Source: Bacteroidota bacterium (GTDB lineage Bacteria; Bacteroidota; Ignavibacteria; Kryptoniales; JAKASW01). From it: a stretch of 34,034 nucleotides of DNA. The notes beneath the pieces are model-generated. The model was not told the origin of the DNA and ran no database searches. It saw nothing but the letters and a program-made list of their open reading frames with translations. The stretch lies in contig JAJZNW010000008.1 of the NCBI GenBank assembly GCA_021811615.1, positions 1 through 34,034 on the forward strand. Direction: 5' to 3'. Below, one piece after another: positions 9,506-17,220 of the stretch. Each line of letters begins with the position of its first letter. Positions within the stretch are counted from its first letter, which is position 1. The position numbers and the translations under genes are program-made.

Positions 9506-10180
9506 CTATTTCACGACAACTTCAAAAAGAACCCGCATGTTCGCCTGCGCTGCCTTTGAGTTTGCGTCACTGGGCGTCGCTTCATACAACGCCGGTCTTG
9601 TCCTGCCATACCCGATCACAGTAATTCTGTCCGGCGCAATACCCTTTGTGATCAGATAGTCCCTGACGGCATTTGCTCTTTCTTCACTTAATTTCTGATT
9701 GACTTCTGCCGTGCCCATGGCAGAGGTATATCCTGCTACACGGACGTCTATTGCGGGGTTATCCTTCAAGGCCTGCACATTGCTGTCCAGCACCGTCTTC
9801 GCTTCCTCGCTGAGCGTGGACTTATCGAAACCGAAATACGTGTCACCAAAGGCGACTACCTTCTCATCGGGATTCGGGTCGAGCACAAGCACCGTGACCT
9901 TCGGCGCAGCAGAGCTCTGTTCGGATACTTGCACCTGAGGGCTTTTCGTGAGAAGCATAATCAACAGGATCGCGATGATAACGCACAATAATCCCACTAT
10001 AGTAAAAAGAAGGCTCCTCGACCGTTTATTGCGCTTTGATCTGGATTTTTCTCCGATTTGCTTTTCCGCCTCAAGCCAATCGACAAAATCATTGCCGTCC
10101 TTAAAGCCGCGTTTTTTGTAGAGCTCGTACGCCTTGTTCTTAATTTCCTTATTCTCGTCGTTCAAATCTTTCTGGATCAT
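9506..10180 (-). CDS. DUF2934-transmembrane-OmpA fusion protein
   Basis: A 224-residue protein with three parts. Residues 11-43 (IKNKAYELYKKRG...DWLEAEKQI) match the short DUF2934 module, which usually occurs in small cytoplasmic proteins. A basic stretch leads to one membrane helix at about 57-78. The periplasmic part (about 108-224) is an OmpA_C-like domain (FGFDKSTLSEEAK, LSEERANAVRDYL, VIGYGRTRP), which normally holds peptidoglycan. The Asp that binds diaminopimelate in the GYTD motif is Ser153 here, while the partner Arg168 is kept, so wall binding may be weak or altered. A good GGGAGGAG precedes the ATG. Repeat copy B lies about 210-270 bases upstream and would provide the promoter. Confidence 0.88.
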   Translation of the reverse strand: MIQKDLNDENKEIKNKAYELYKKRGFKDGNDFVDWLEAEKQIGEKSRSKRNKRSRSLLFTIVGLLCVIIAILLIMLLTKSPQVQVSEQSSAAPKVTVLVLDPNPDEKVVAFGDTYFGFDKSTLSEEAKTVLDSNVQALKDNPAIDVRVAGYTSAMGTAEVNQKLSEERANAVRDYLITKGIAPDRITVIGYGRTRPALYEATPSDANSKAAQANMRVLFEVVVK

Positions 10181-10961
10181 TTTTTTGCTCCTCCCTTGAA
10201 ATCGTTTGTTATCCTGGATAGGTCCCGCCGGACCCGTTCACCCCGACGACAAACGCCGCAAATTTGCGGCAAGATCCCGCATCGATACCCAATGCAATAA
10301 CCATGATTGGACACATAGTGGACAGTTTCATCCAAGGCCTCTCTGTTTGGGCTACAACTCGTCTTGTGATCACTGGAATGATTCACTGAACCAACATAGA
10401 AAGAAACGCGAGGGAGGTAAATAGTGCGAAGGGATGAAAAGGGAGCTACATCCTTGTATAAACGGTTCGAACGATGTGCTAATGCACCTTCCGCTCCCGC
10501 ATTGACATTCCAATTAATGACGATCAGCTTATTTCAAGATGATCAAGGGTAATCTGCGATCATCGAATGAAGGAATGATTGCGATGCGCCAGAGGAGCAT
10601 CCGCTATGGCGGAGATCAATGAGCTTTCAACGCGCGCCACATTCATCACTTGAGATACGGTTGCAACTGAAATAAGCTGCAGTTTTTGGCAGCAGATATT
10701 ATCTCTAGGAACCCGGCTGAAACGTGCTTCGGACAAGGATGGTACACCAAGTTCCACCGAGACAACACCGAGTTACACAGAGAATAAGACCTTTCTCCGT
10801 GTGCTTTACAGAGCGAAACGAACCGTGCATCACCAAAACGGTACCGGATATTGGCATCTTTGAAACATAGAATGACGGACAAAGCAAAAAACTTGAAAGA
10901 GTACCCCGTCGCGACTAATTTCAGGCATATTGACAATGCGATGGAAAGGAGGGACTGAAAG
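10181..10961. other. Gene-poor stretch with repeat copy B and a hairpin
   Basis: No convincing CDS lies between the DUF2934-OmpA start and the antitoxin pseudogene. Open frames at 10177-10386 and 10646-10936 have odd composition and no family resemblance. The stretch holds repeat copy B (10393-10453) and a near-perfect inverted repeat at about 10775-10803 (ACACAGAGAA...TTCTCCGTGT). That motif is of a kind often seen in degenerate intergenic repeats. A 28-codon plus-strand ORF (10872-10958) runs up to the antitoxin remnant and may be nothing. Confidence 0.5.
10393..10453 (-). promoter_or_regulatory. Repeat element copy B: dyad plus promoter-like module upstream of DUF2934-OmpA
   Basis: The dyad core reads GGGATGAAAAGGGAGCTACATCC on the plus strand at 10431-10453. 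On the minus strand, nine bases after the CATCCC arm comes TTTACC (10416-10421), then a 17-base spacer and TATGTT (10393-10398). The dyad-to-hexamer spacing equals that of copies A, D and E, although the sequence outside the dyad is unrelated. A start about seven bases beyond TATGTT would give a leader of about 205 bases to the ATG at 10180. This is inference from spacing and sequence only. Confidence 0.5.
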
Positions 10962-11212
10962 ATGATAAACGGATTGAGAAGAAAGGTGGTTGTTAACGAA
11001 GAAGTGCGTATTGAAGTGAACTCCCCAGACCTTCACCGGGGAGATGTCGTCGAGATAATATTCTCAATTCGAAATATGATGAGACAGAATATCTCTTATC
11101 CACCGAAGCCAATAGAGTTCATCTGATCGACTCTCTGCGTGAATCGAAAAACAAGGATGGATACAAATACGTAGACCCGGATAAACTCCGAAAAGAATCG
11201 CCTTGTTTATAA
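10962..11212 (+). pseudogene. Frameshifted type II antitoxin-like gene
   Basis: Two reading frames together look like one small antitoxin. Frame one starts at ATG 10962 after GGAGG and reads MINGLRRKVVVNEEVRIEV, then GDVVEIIFS, the beta-rich N-terminal pattern of many VapB-like antitoxins; alone it stops at 11126. The -1 frame then reads KYDETEYLLSTEANRVHLID and ends YKYVDPDKL to a stop at 11212. That is the helical TEYLLSxxANRxxL pattern common at the C-terminus of Phd/RelB-type antitoxins. A single base lost near 11045-11065 would explain the break. No toxin gene follows: the next ORF is itself truncated. It is the only clear plus-strand coding trace in the window. The family call is by pattern, not by search. 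Confidence 0.55.
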
Positions 11213-11293
11213 AGTCACCGATAACTGAGAAATGATGAACCCATTAAGTATCAACAAATGCATAAGAAACCAGACTGCTGAAGGAGAGATTGT

Positions 11294-11376
11294 ATGGGTT
11301 TAACAAAAGAAAGAATTGGAAGTGTGATTGATAAATATCTAAGCGACAATCTCGAAGCGTCCGAATATAATATCTA
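11294..11376 (+). pseudogene. Truncated 5' end of an unidentified gene
   Basis: An ATG at 11294 with AAGGAGAG upstream opens MGLTKERIGSVIDKYLSDN and continues about 28 codons (to NIYD). After that the open frame runs into sequence that is the antisense of a bacterioferritin remnant on the other strand. The nominal ORF to 11533 is therefore a chimera, and only the first part looks like a true gene start. I do not recognise it. It follows the broken antitoxin on the same strand and could be the stump of its partner, which is speculation. Confidence 0.35.
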
Positions 11377-11463
11377 TGATTGCACCAAATACTGGTTGAT
11401 GGCAGTTAACTCTTCGGACATGAGCTGGTTAAGTACTGTGAGTACCTTGTCATTGCCTTTCAT
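11374..11463 (-). pseudogene. Truncated bacterioferritin paralogue (N-terminal 29 residues)
   Basis: The minus strand from ATG 11463 reads MKGNDKVLTVLNQLMSEELT, then AINQYLVQS and a stop. This matches the intact bacterioferritin at 18127-18606 (MKGNDKVLTLLNQLLAEELT, then AINQYMVHS) almost residue for residue and then breaks off. Only the first ferroxidase ligand (Glu18) survives. Its ATG overlaps the stop of the upstream small membrane protein gene (TATGA), and that gene's AAGGAGG would serve it. The same order, small membrane protein then bacterioferritin, is present intact at 18.1-18.9 kb, so this is a damaged second copy of the pair. Confidence 0.85.
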
Positions 11464-11732
11464 ACTTGCCTCCTTTGTTGTTTGTCTTGATTACACTTTC
11501 GGGCACCGCACTCGGACTGCGTTTTTGTTGTGAAGAGCATGAAATCAACCGCGACATAACAAGCGACAAACAACCAGAAGCTTAGCCACACCACACCTTC
11601 CCCCGCCATAAGCTCGTTCCTGATCGTCTCGTCGATTGGTGTGGTTCCTGTTATAGACACCGCTACGAGAATGAATTGAAGCGCTTCGACCGCCATGATA
11701 GCGATCAGCATTTTCCTTTTCCTCTTCTTCAC
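11460..11732 (-). CDS. Small two-helix membrane protein, paralogue of the gene at 18660
   Basis: A protein of about 90 residues with a basic N-terminus (KKRKRK), a first hydrophobic segment (MLIAIMAVEALQFILVAVSI), a polar loop and a second segment (GVVWLSFWLFVACYVAVDFML). The ending DFMLFTTK resembles DRMLFKRK of the small protein at 18660-18878, which has the same layout and also precedes a bacterioferritin. I chose the GTG at 11732 because AGGAGGA lies about nine bases before it. An ATG at 11783 would add 17 unlikely residues and has no such site. Function unknown; the repeated bacterioferritin context suggests an iron- or stress-related role. Confidence 0.65.
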   Translation of the reverse strand: MKKRKRKMLIAIMAVEALQFILVAVSITGTTPIDETIRNELMAGEGVVWLSFWLFVACYVAVDFMLFTTKTQSECGARKCNQDKQQRRQV

Positions 11733-11789
11733 CAGAAAGTCTCCTCCTGTTTGATGCTTTCGACCGGCCGTTCTGTAGTACAAATCGCC

Positions 11790-12467
11790 TCAGGTCATCT
11801 GCTTCGTCCTAACACGACTTATGGACAGCGCATGAGTTTCTATCACTTCATCTTTAGAATCGTTAAAGCCATGTGCGACCGCGTAACTTCTCAAGATGGA
11901 GCGCAGTATCTTTCTTCCCCGGTGAAGCCGTGACCTGACAGTCCCAACAGGGATTTCTATAAAGTCTCCAATTTCCTCATAGGTATATCCTTCAATGTCG
12001 CACAAGATAACGACAGTTCTAAAATCTTCCGGCAGATCACGTAATGCTTCTGCAACTTCATCCTCGAATAGATTTCCAAAAAGTCTTGCCTGTAAATCGT
12101 TTGTATCAACCACGGAATCTTTGATGCTCACGTAAATATCTTTCACGTCATCGTAATCAATTTTGGCTGGTTCTTTTGATTCCTTCCGGTATTGGTTGAT
12201 ATACGTGTTCTTCATTATTCGGAACAACCATGCCTTTGCATTCGTACCCGGTTCAAACTTGTCTAAGTACCGATACGCTCTCATGTACGTTTCCTGGACG
12301 AGGTCCTTCGCGTCGTCGGAATGATTAGTCGTCCGAAGGGCAAAGTTGTATAATGCTGCCATGTGCGGCACCATCTCATTTTCAAAAATGTCTCGCTTTG
12401 ACGGTTTTAGATCCATCTTCGCATCGGAACCCGGATTTTCTCTGACATAGATCGAAATGTTTTTCAT
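11790..12467 (-). CDS. ECF-type RNA polymerase sigma factor
   Basis: A sigma-70 family factor of the extracytoplasmic function group. Region 2 (about residues 30-100) shows LYNFALRTTNHSDDAKDLVQETYMRAYRYLDKF and AWLFRIMKNTYINQYRK. Region 4 (about 138-192) shows LPEDFRTVVILCDIEGYTYEEIGDFIEIPVGTVRSRLHRGRKIL. It would direct RNA polymerase to stress or envelope promoters. At 225 residues it is longer than usual (170-195), with extra residues at both ends. The start at 12467 has GGAG touching the ATG; a second Met at residue 18 would give a more typical protein. No adjacent zinc-type anti-sigma gene is seen. Repeat copy C, with a promoter-like pair, lies 44-106 bases upstream of the start codon. 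Confidence 0.92.
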   Translation of the reverse strand: MKNISIYVRENPGSDAKMDLKPSKRDIFENEMVPHMAALYNFALRTTNHSDDAKDLVQETYMRAYRYLDKFEPGTNAKAWLFRIMKNTYINQYRKESKEPAKIDYDDVKDIYVSIKDSVVDTNDLQARLFGNLFEDEVAEALRDLPEDFRTVVILCDIEGYTYEEIGDFIEIPVGTVRSRLHRGRKILRSILRSYAVAHGFNDSKDEVIETHALSISRVRTKQMT

Positions 12468-12510
12468 CTCCTGCTACCAATGCAGAAAAATGTCTCTTTA
12501 AATCCTACAT

Positions 12511-12573
12511 AGTTTACGCGGCCATGGTGTCGCTGTACAATAGATCGAAGGGATGATAAGGGAGCTACATCCC
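12511..12573 (-). promoter_or_regulatory. Repeat element copy C: dyad plus promoter-like module upstream of ECF sigma gene
   Basis: The dyad core is GGGATGATAAGGGAGCTACA followed by TCCC on the plus strand (12550-12573), with the cleanest arms of all copies (GGGATG/CATCCC). On the minus strand, nine bases beyond the arm comes TTGTAC (12535-12540), then 18 bases and TAAACT (12511-12516). A start near 12504 would give a leader of about 37 bases. The -35-like hexamer here is closer to TTGACA than in copies A, D and E. A weaker look-alike of the dyad occurs at 12596-12618. Promoter function is inferred. Confidence 0.5.
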
Positions 12574-12621
12574 TCCCATTCACCGCATGTCTGGGGAATG
12601 AAAGGAAGTAGATGTGACTTC

Positions 12622-14097
12622 TTATGCTACCTTTTTGAAATCAATATATCCACGCTCTACATCCGTGTGCAGTAACTCTACGCGGCATTTGTGGCCGACA
12701 TCTAAGCCTTCGAAGCCGCTCACCACTTTTCCTTCGACGGGCGGATGCAGAAGGCGGACCCACGTTCCTTTGGCAGATGCACCGGTGACGATCGCATCGA
12801 ACCGTTCACCTATCTTCGACTCCAATACTATTGCCGCCGCGGACTTTTCCACCAGCCGTTCGACTTTTTTCGCCGCGTCCTCATTTTCTGTGCAGTGTTT
12901 TGCGAGCGCCTCCAATTCATCGACCTTATATGGCATGGAGCCATCCGCCATCGCTGCCTTCACCAATCGCTGCGTGATCAAATCGGGATACCGGCGGTTC
13001 GGTGCCGTGGAGTGAGCATAATCTTTGACCGCAAGGCCGAAATGGCCGGCAGAACTCCCGCCCGGAAGTTCCACGGTGTATTCACCGGCACCCAACAGCT
13101 TGATGACGCTCAGAGAAAGATCGGGAAAACGGTCGGGATCGGCGGCTTTCGCGGATATCAGGAATTTATCCAGTGCTTTCGAGTCGGGCGCTTGAGGAAG
13201 TGTGAAACTCAGTTCCGACGCAAGCTCGACGATTCGATCCCAGCGTTTCGGCGTCCGGACAACGCGCCGCAGCGACGGCAACTTTTTGGCCGCGAGGTAC
13301 CTTGCCGTCACACCGTTTGCTGTAATCATGAAGTCTTCTATGATATCTTTGGCAGCGTTCCTTTTCTCGGCTTCCATGTCCTTGATCACGTCTCCTTCAA
13401 ATACAGGGCGGGTTTCTATTGTGTCGAGATCAAGCGCGCCGTGCTCATGCCTGAGAGATTTCAGCTTTTGCGCTGCGTGGTACTGGAGCCGGAGATTTTC
13501 GTCGAGGCTGCTGACTTTGCCGATATCCTCAGGCATCGGCCCCTTCCCTTCCAGCCAGACGCCAACACTGTTATAGGCAAGCTTTGCACGATTACGAACC
13601 GCCGCTCTGTATATATCGGAACTCCTGAGCGACCCATCCCCGCCAATAACCATTTCAATGACCATGGCGATGCGGTCTGATTCAAAGTTAAGAGATGTAA
13701 TATCGGTCGAGAGCTTTTCCGGGAGCATCGGAAATATCTGCGCAGCGGTATAGACCGAGGTGGTGTTGTGCTTGGCATGATCGTCAAGCGCCGACTCCTT
13801 CGTGACGACACTTTCCACATCGGCAATGGCGACAAGTATCTTTACAGCTCCATCGGTCATGGCTTCGGCGACGGTAAGCTGATCCAGATCGCGCGAATCG
13901 TCGTTATCGATGGAGCACCATGGAAGATTCCTGAGATCACGCGTCGATCCTTCGATTTTTGTGACAGCCACATGAATTCCGTCAAGCTCGGTCATCGCCT
14001 GGGGAGAGAAATCCGGAAGGAGTCCTCTATCCATCATCGCCCGATGCGCAATTCTTTGCAGGATGGAACGGTGCCGCCCGTCATTTGTATTCGTCAT
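12622..14097 (-). CDS. RNB-domain 3'-5' exoribonuclease (RNase II/R family, short form)
   Basis: A 491-residue RNase II-type enzyme degrading RNA from the 3' end. The catalytic RNB domain covers about residues 55-380. Its metal-binding motif SIDNDDSRDLDQL (Asp64, Asp67, Asp70, Asp72) corresponds to the TIDGEDARDFDD block of RNase II/R. Near the end of the domain YAHSTAPNRRYPDL matches the conserved Y-H-T-S-P-I-R-R-Y-P-D-L motif. The N-terminal cold-shock domains of RNase II/R are missing, while a C-terminal S1-like region (about 425-490) is kept. Short RNB proteins of this form are known in several phyla. The genes upstream of it are decayed. Confidence 0.92.
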   Translation of the reverse strand: MTNTNDGRHRSILQRIAHRAMMDRGLLPDFSPQAMTELDGIHVAVTKIEGSTRDLRNLPWCSIDNDDSRDLDQLTVAEAMTDGAVKILVAIADVESVVTKESALDDHAKHNTTSVYTAAQIFPMLPEKLSTDITSLNFESDRIAMVIEMVIGGDGSLRSSDIYRAAVRNRAKLAYNSVGVWLEGKGPMPEDIGKVSSLDENLRLQYHAAQKLKSLRHEHGALDLDTIETRPVFEGDVIKDMEAEKRNAAKDIIEDFMITANGVTARYLAAKKLPSLRRVVRTPKRWDRIVELASELSFTLPQAPDSKALDKFLISAKAADPDRFPDLSLSVIKLLGAGEYTVELPGGSSAGHFGLAVKDYAHSTAPNRRYPDLITQRLVKAAMADGSMPYKVDELEALAKHCTENEDAAKKVERLVEKSAAAIVLESKIGERFDAIVTGASAKGTWVRLLHPPVEGKVVSGFEGLDVGHKCRVELLHTDVERGYIDFKKVA

Positions 14098-14175
14098 GCC
14101 GGCACCGATAAATAGTTTTCATCATTTAGCCCCTTCATGAATTTATGCTCCTGGTTGGGTCATGTCTTATATTAA

Positions 14176-14286
14176 TCAAGTTGATTTGCTTTTGCCATTG
14201 ACCGGCCCGCCAAAGAGGTGGCCCACCCCGATTTCTTTCAGCCGGATCGGCAGGTATTCGGCGAACGTGATTCCTGAGCTTACCAC
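14176..14286 (-). pseudogene. N-terminal remnant of a ThDP-dependent 2-oxo-acid decarboxylase
   Basis: A GTG at 14286 overlaps the stop of the hydrolase gene (GAATAATGTG), with GGAG just before it. The reading is VVSSGITFAEYLPIRLKEIG, then VGHLFGGPVNG, and after a few more codons a stop at 14176. This closely resembles the N-terminus of pyruvate/indolepyruvate decarboxylases (AEYLxxRLKELGVxHxFGVPGN). Only about 30 of roughly 550 codons remain, so the rest was lost by a deletion that joined it to the region upstream of the ribonuclease gene. A hydrolase-decarboxylase operon probably existed here once. Confidence 0.65.
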
Positions 14287-14287
14287 A

Positions 14288-15088
14288 TTATTCTCCAGCA
14301 AATTTGATCGGCTCCGCATTAAACTCGTGGGTTTCCTCCAGAAATAAGCTGTGCCCGCAATTCTCGAAGGCAATGATGCGTGAATTTGAGATGCCCGCTT
14401 TCATCTGTCCAGCCGGATCAAATGAACATATTCTGTCTTTTCTGCCGTGCATGATAACCGTCGGAATTTTTATCGCCGCCAGGTCCGTTCGCAGGTCTGT
14501 ATCACACAAAGCGATTAAACACTGGGCCGTTGCATGAGAAGAAGCACTTAAACAAATCCCATTCAACCGGCTGCCGATCCCTTCATTCAAATAGGTTTCA
14601 GCAGCGGAGAATATTTTTGCGAAATCGGATGGAAGCTTTGGCCGGTCCCGATGGTTCAATTGAATCATGTCATCCACCGCACTTTTTGGGAGATTGTATG
14701 GAAAATTCTTTCTCCGTGTCCAAATAGGGGCGGCTGCCCCCAACAAAGCCAGCCTGGAAACGCGAGATCCATTATCCTCCGCTCCACAACGAATAGCAAT
14801 GGCTCCGCCCATGGAAAAGCCACCGAGGACGGCATCTTTTATATCCAGCATTTTTAAAACCCTTCTTATGTCCGATGCATGCACATCGTAATCATACGCT
14901 CCGTAAGGTTTATCGGATTTGCCGAATCCCCTCAGCGTAATACCGACAACACGAAAATTGTTGTTTATCAAATCGTTATACTGGTATTCGTACATTTCAT
15001 CACTCAGCGGCCATCCGGGTATTAAAAGTCGCTCCATGGAGGATACCCGATTTGATGCGGTGACGTTCGGCTGTTTCGAGAAATCCAT
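14288..15088 (-). pseudogene. Alpha/beta hydrolase lacking its N-terminal strands
   Basis: From about residue 20 onward this is a clear alpha/beta hydrolase of the arylesterase/haloperoxidase-like group. It has GWPLSDEMYEYQYNDLI, ITLRGFGKSDKPYGAYDYD, the nucleophile elbow GFSMGG (Ser92), HGRKDRICSF with the acid residue and NCGHSLF with the catalytic His. What normally precedes HGWPLS, the first beta strands and the oxyanion-hole His, is missing: the protein reads LLIPGWPLS, with Pro in place of His. The 5' end overlaps the truncated AsmA-like gene by about 89 bases, and both genes appear cut at the same place (about 15030-15045). The frame stays open, so a product may be made from ATG 15088 or 15037, but activity is doubtful. 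Confidence 0.7.
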
Positions 15089-16127
15089 TAAGACTGCTCA
15101 CTTGCATTTCGCCGACGGATCCGCTGTAACTGAACGCAAATTGCGGCGATCCGAGTGGAATGGACATGAGAAGTCTCATCGTTGCGGCATTCATAAACCT
15201 TCCCTGTGCACGGATAACGATAGTATCACGTCGGCCGGTGTGGTTGACTATTCCTACGGCAAGCGCCTGCATCTTATCAAATGTTACCGTCGCTGCCTCC
15301 ACACCTACGACATACCTCTCATTATAATTCAACCGGCCGTTCACGATCTGCAGACTGTCTACGCGTATGGTATCCTTCATCGAAGACAAGCCCTCATTCG
15401 GCATCAGTGGATTCGGGGCTTTGGTATCCCAGGGCTTATCCATGTTTACAAGGATGTCTACGAAGACATCCCGGATATTGATCGAACGGGCACGGAAGTT
15501 ATTTCCATGAAACAGTCCGGCGTACACCAGTCCGTTCATACTGATTTCGGGTATAACAAAACGGTATCTGGTGTTTCTGAACCTGCTTTCTTCAAAGAAC
15601 TGCCCGTCAGTTATGGAGGGGTGATATTCCAACGCGTCAGCGACAATCTCCGAATCCGGTATTGACAAATGAAGCCGCCCACATCGGATTTGATCTTGTG
15701 ATTTCTCGGAATTTATGACAATGTCTTGCGCATCCAAAGCAGCGTCGGCAACGACTTTTGGAGAAATGTAATTGTCGCGGTAGAGTGTCATCCAGCCGAT
15801 CCCGTCTACTGAGACAGCACCGGTTCTGCACGAGAATGTGCCGTCTATTTTCGTCAGCGAAATAGGATCACATTCCAGACGGTTTTTCAAGATATTGAAA
15901 TTGACACCGGCTATCTTCAACGAATACTCAGGATATGCCTTTTGAAACGCATCAATGATCCGGCTCTCAAGAAGCCCGTTGAGATAGACTTGAGGAAGGA
16001 AGACGAAGATAAGTGCAGATACGAGCAGGATGATTCCGACTGCAAGACTCGCGCGCAACGCTATCTTGCCGGGCGTGAGTTGTCTTCCGTCAACGGTCTG
16101 TGAGTATTTAGACTTCGTTTTTTTCAT
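15000..16127 (-). pseudogene. AsmA/DUF748-like envelope protein, 3'-truncated
   Basis: A long exported-type protein with a basic N-terminus, one membrane anchor (about residues 25-48, ASLAVGIILLVSALIFVFLP), then repeated amphipathic beta segments typical of AsmA-like or DUF748 proteins of the inner membrane and periplasm. It ends abruptly: SSLNGFLETAERHRIKSGIL is a usual interior motif of this family and is followed within ten residues by HGATF and a stop. The missing part ends where the hydrolase begins, so a deletion fused the two. I start it at ATG 16127 because GGGAG lies seven bases upstream; it overlaps the AI-2E permease gene by 20 bases. An ATG at 16232 would overlap far more. Confidence 0.6.
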
Positions 16128-17199
16128 GGGCTTGCTCCCTTTTCTTCGGCACCGAATCTGCATCTTTAGCGGGTTTCTCCGGGCCAAGTAAGACCCCGAT
16201 CCACTTCGTCTCTTCATTGCTTTCAAACGCAAACTTCAGAGTCATGGTGAGGGGAATGCATAAAACTGCGCCGACTAAACCGAGGAGGCTCCCCCAGAAT
16301 ATCAGCGAGAGGAAGACGACCAGCGTGGACAAGCCAAGCCTCCTCCCCATGAGTTTCGGCTGGATGATATTGCCAACTATGAAACCAACCACAAGATAAC
16401 CGGCAGCCACAAGAACGGCGCTGCCTATTCCCGTTTGGATAAGAGCGAGAAGAACCGCGGGGATTGCGGCTATAACGGAGCCGATGTTGGGTATGTAATG
16501 AAGCAGAAAGACAAGGAAGCCCCAAAGAATGGGAAACTTGACACCGAGGATAGATAGCCATATCCATATCAAGATACCCGCGAAGAGGTTAATCAGAGTC
16601 GACATGACAAGATAGCGTCTGATGTCGACTGCAAACCTGGTGAAGCGCGGGAATACAGCTTCCGGATTGCCGAGAACTGCGCGAAGTTTGACAGGAAAGC
16701 TTGACACCTCAAGGAGTATGAAAGTGACCGTGAGAAGGATCAGGACGATATTGGAGAGTGCCGAGCTCAATCCGTAAAACACACCCGCGGTAAGGTTCAT
16801 TATCGTTCCCGGATTGACATACTCCAATAACACCTTGTTGGCGCCTATGATACCTTTGCTTGCGAGCAGCGCTTCAACGGCAGTGATTTGTTCCTGTATC
16901 CGCATCTGATAAAAAGGGAGAGCATCGGAAAACCTTTTGACAGATGTCCCGACTACCACGCCGATCACCAGCAGGACAATTATCATGACGGACACCACGA
17001 TCGCCACCGAAGCGACTGAAGGGACACGCTTCCGTTCGAGCCAGAGTACCGGAGGCATACCTATCAAGGCAAGGAACACGGAGACGAGGGCCAATATAAT
17101 AACCGACTGCGCCAGACTAATCCCTGCGATAATTATTACAATTGCTGCCGCGACAAGTATGATGTGCGTTCCGCGAAGAACATTATTTCGTTCGGTCAT
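16108..17199 (-). CDS. AI-2E family transporter (PerM/YhhT-like permease)
   Basis: A 363-residue polytopic protein of the AI-2E exporter family. Visible features are the N-terminal pair of hydrophobic segments (IILVAAAIVIIIAGISLAQSV and VSVFLALIGMPPVLWLERK), a central soluble stretch (about 85-150) and later helices. The family motif is LVFLLHYIPNIGSVIAAIPAVLLALIQ, and the ending is PLTMTLKFAFE. Some members export autoinducer-2; others are Na+/H+ antiporters or have no known substrate, so the role is open. The tail after about residue 335 is charged (KPAKDADSVPKKREQ). It overlaps the AsmA-like gene by 20 bases, which suggests co-transcription. Confidence 0.9.
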   Translation of the reverse strand: MTERNNVLRGTHIILVAAAIVIIIAGISLAQSVIILALVSVFLALIGMPPVLWLERKRVPSVASVAIVVSVMIIVLLVIGVVVGTSVKRFSDALPFYQMRIQEQITAVEALLASKGIIGANKVLLEYVNPGTIMNLTAGVFYGLSSALSNIVLILLTVTFILLEVSSFPVKLRAVLGNPEAVFPRFTRFAVDIRRYLVMSTLINLFAGILIWIWLSILGVKFPILWGFLVFLLHYIPNIGSVIAAIPAVLLALIQTGIGSAVLVAAGYLVVGFIVGNIIQPKLMGRRLGLSTLVVFLSLIFWGSLLGLVGAVLCIPLTMTLKFAFESNEETKWIGVLLGPEKPAKDADSVPKKREQAHEKNEV

Positions 17200-17220
17200 G
17201 AATTTATGCGATTATATTTT

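Noticed and set aside
10646..10936. 96-codon minus-strand ORF
   Set aside because: It has odd Cys-rich composition, no ribosome site, and covers an inverted repeat; probably noncoding.
12596..12618. Possible second core beside copy C (GGAATGAAAGGAAGTAGATG)
   Set aside because: It needs two gaps to align and has no paired arms or downstream hexamers; probably chance.
12745..13680. 311-codon plus-strand ORF
   Set aside because: It is entirely antisense to the RNB ribonuclease, whose catalytic motifs are clear.
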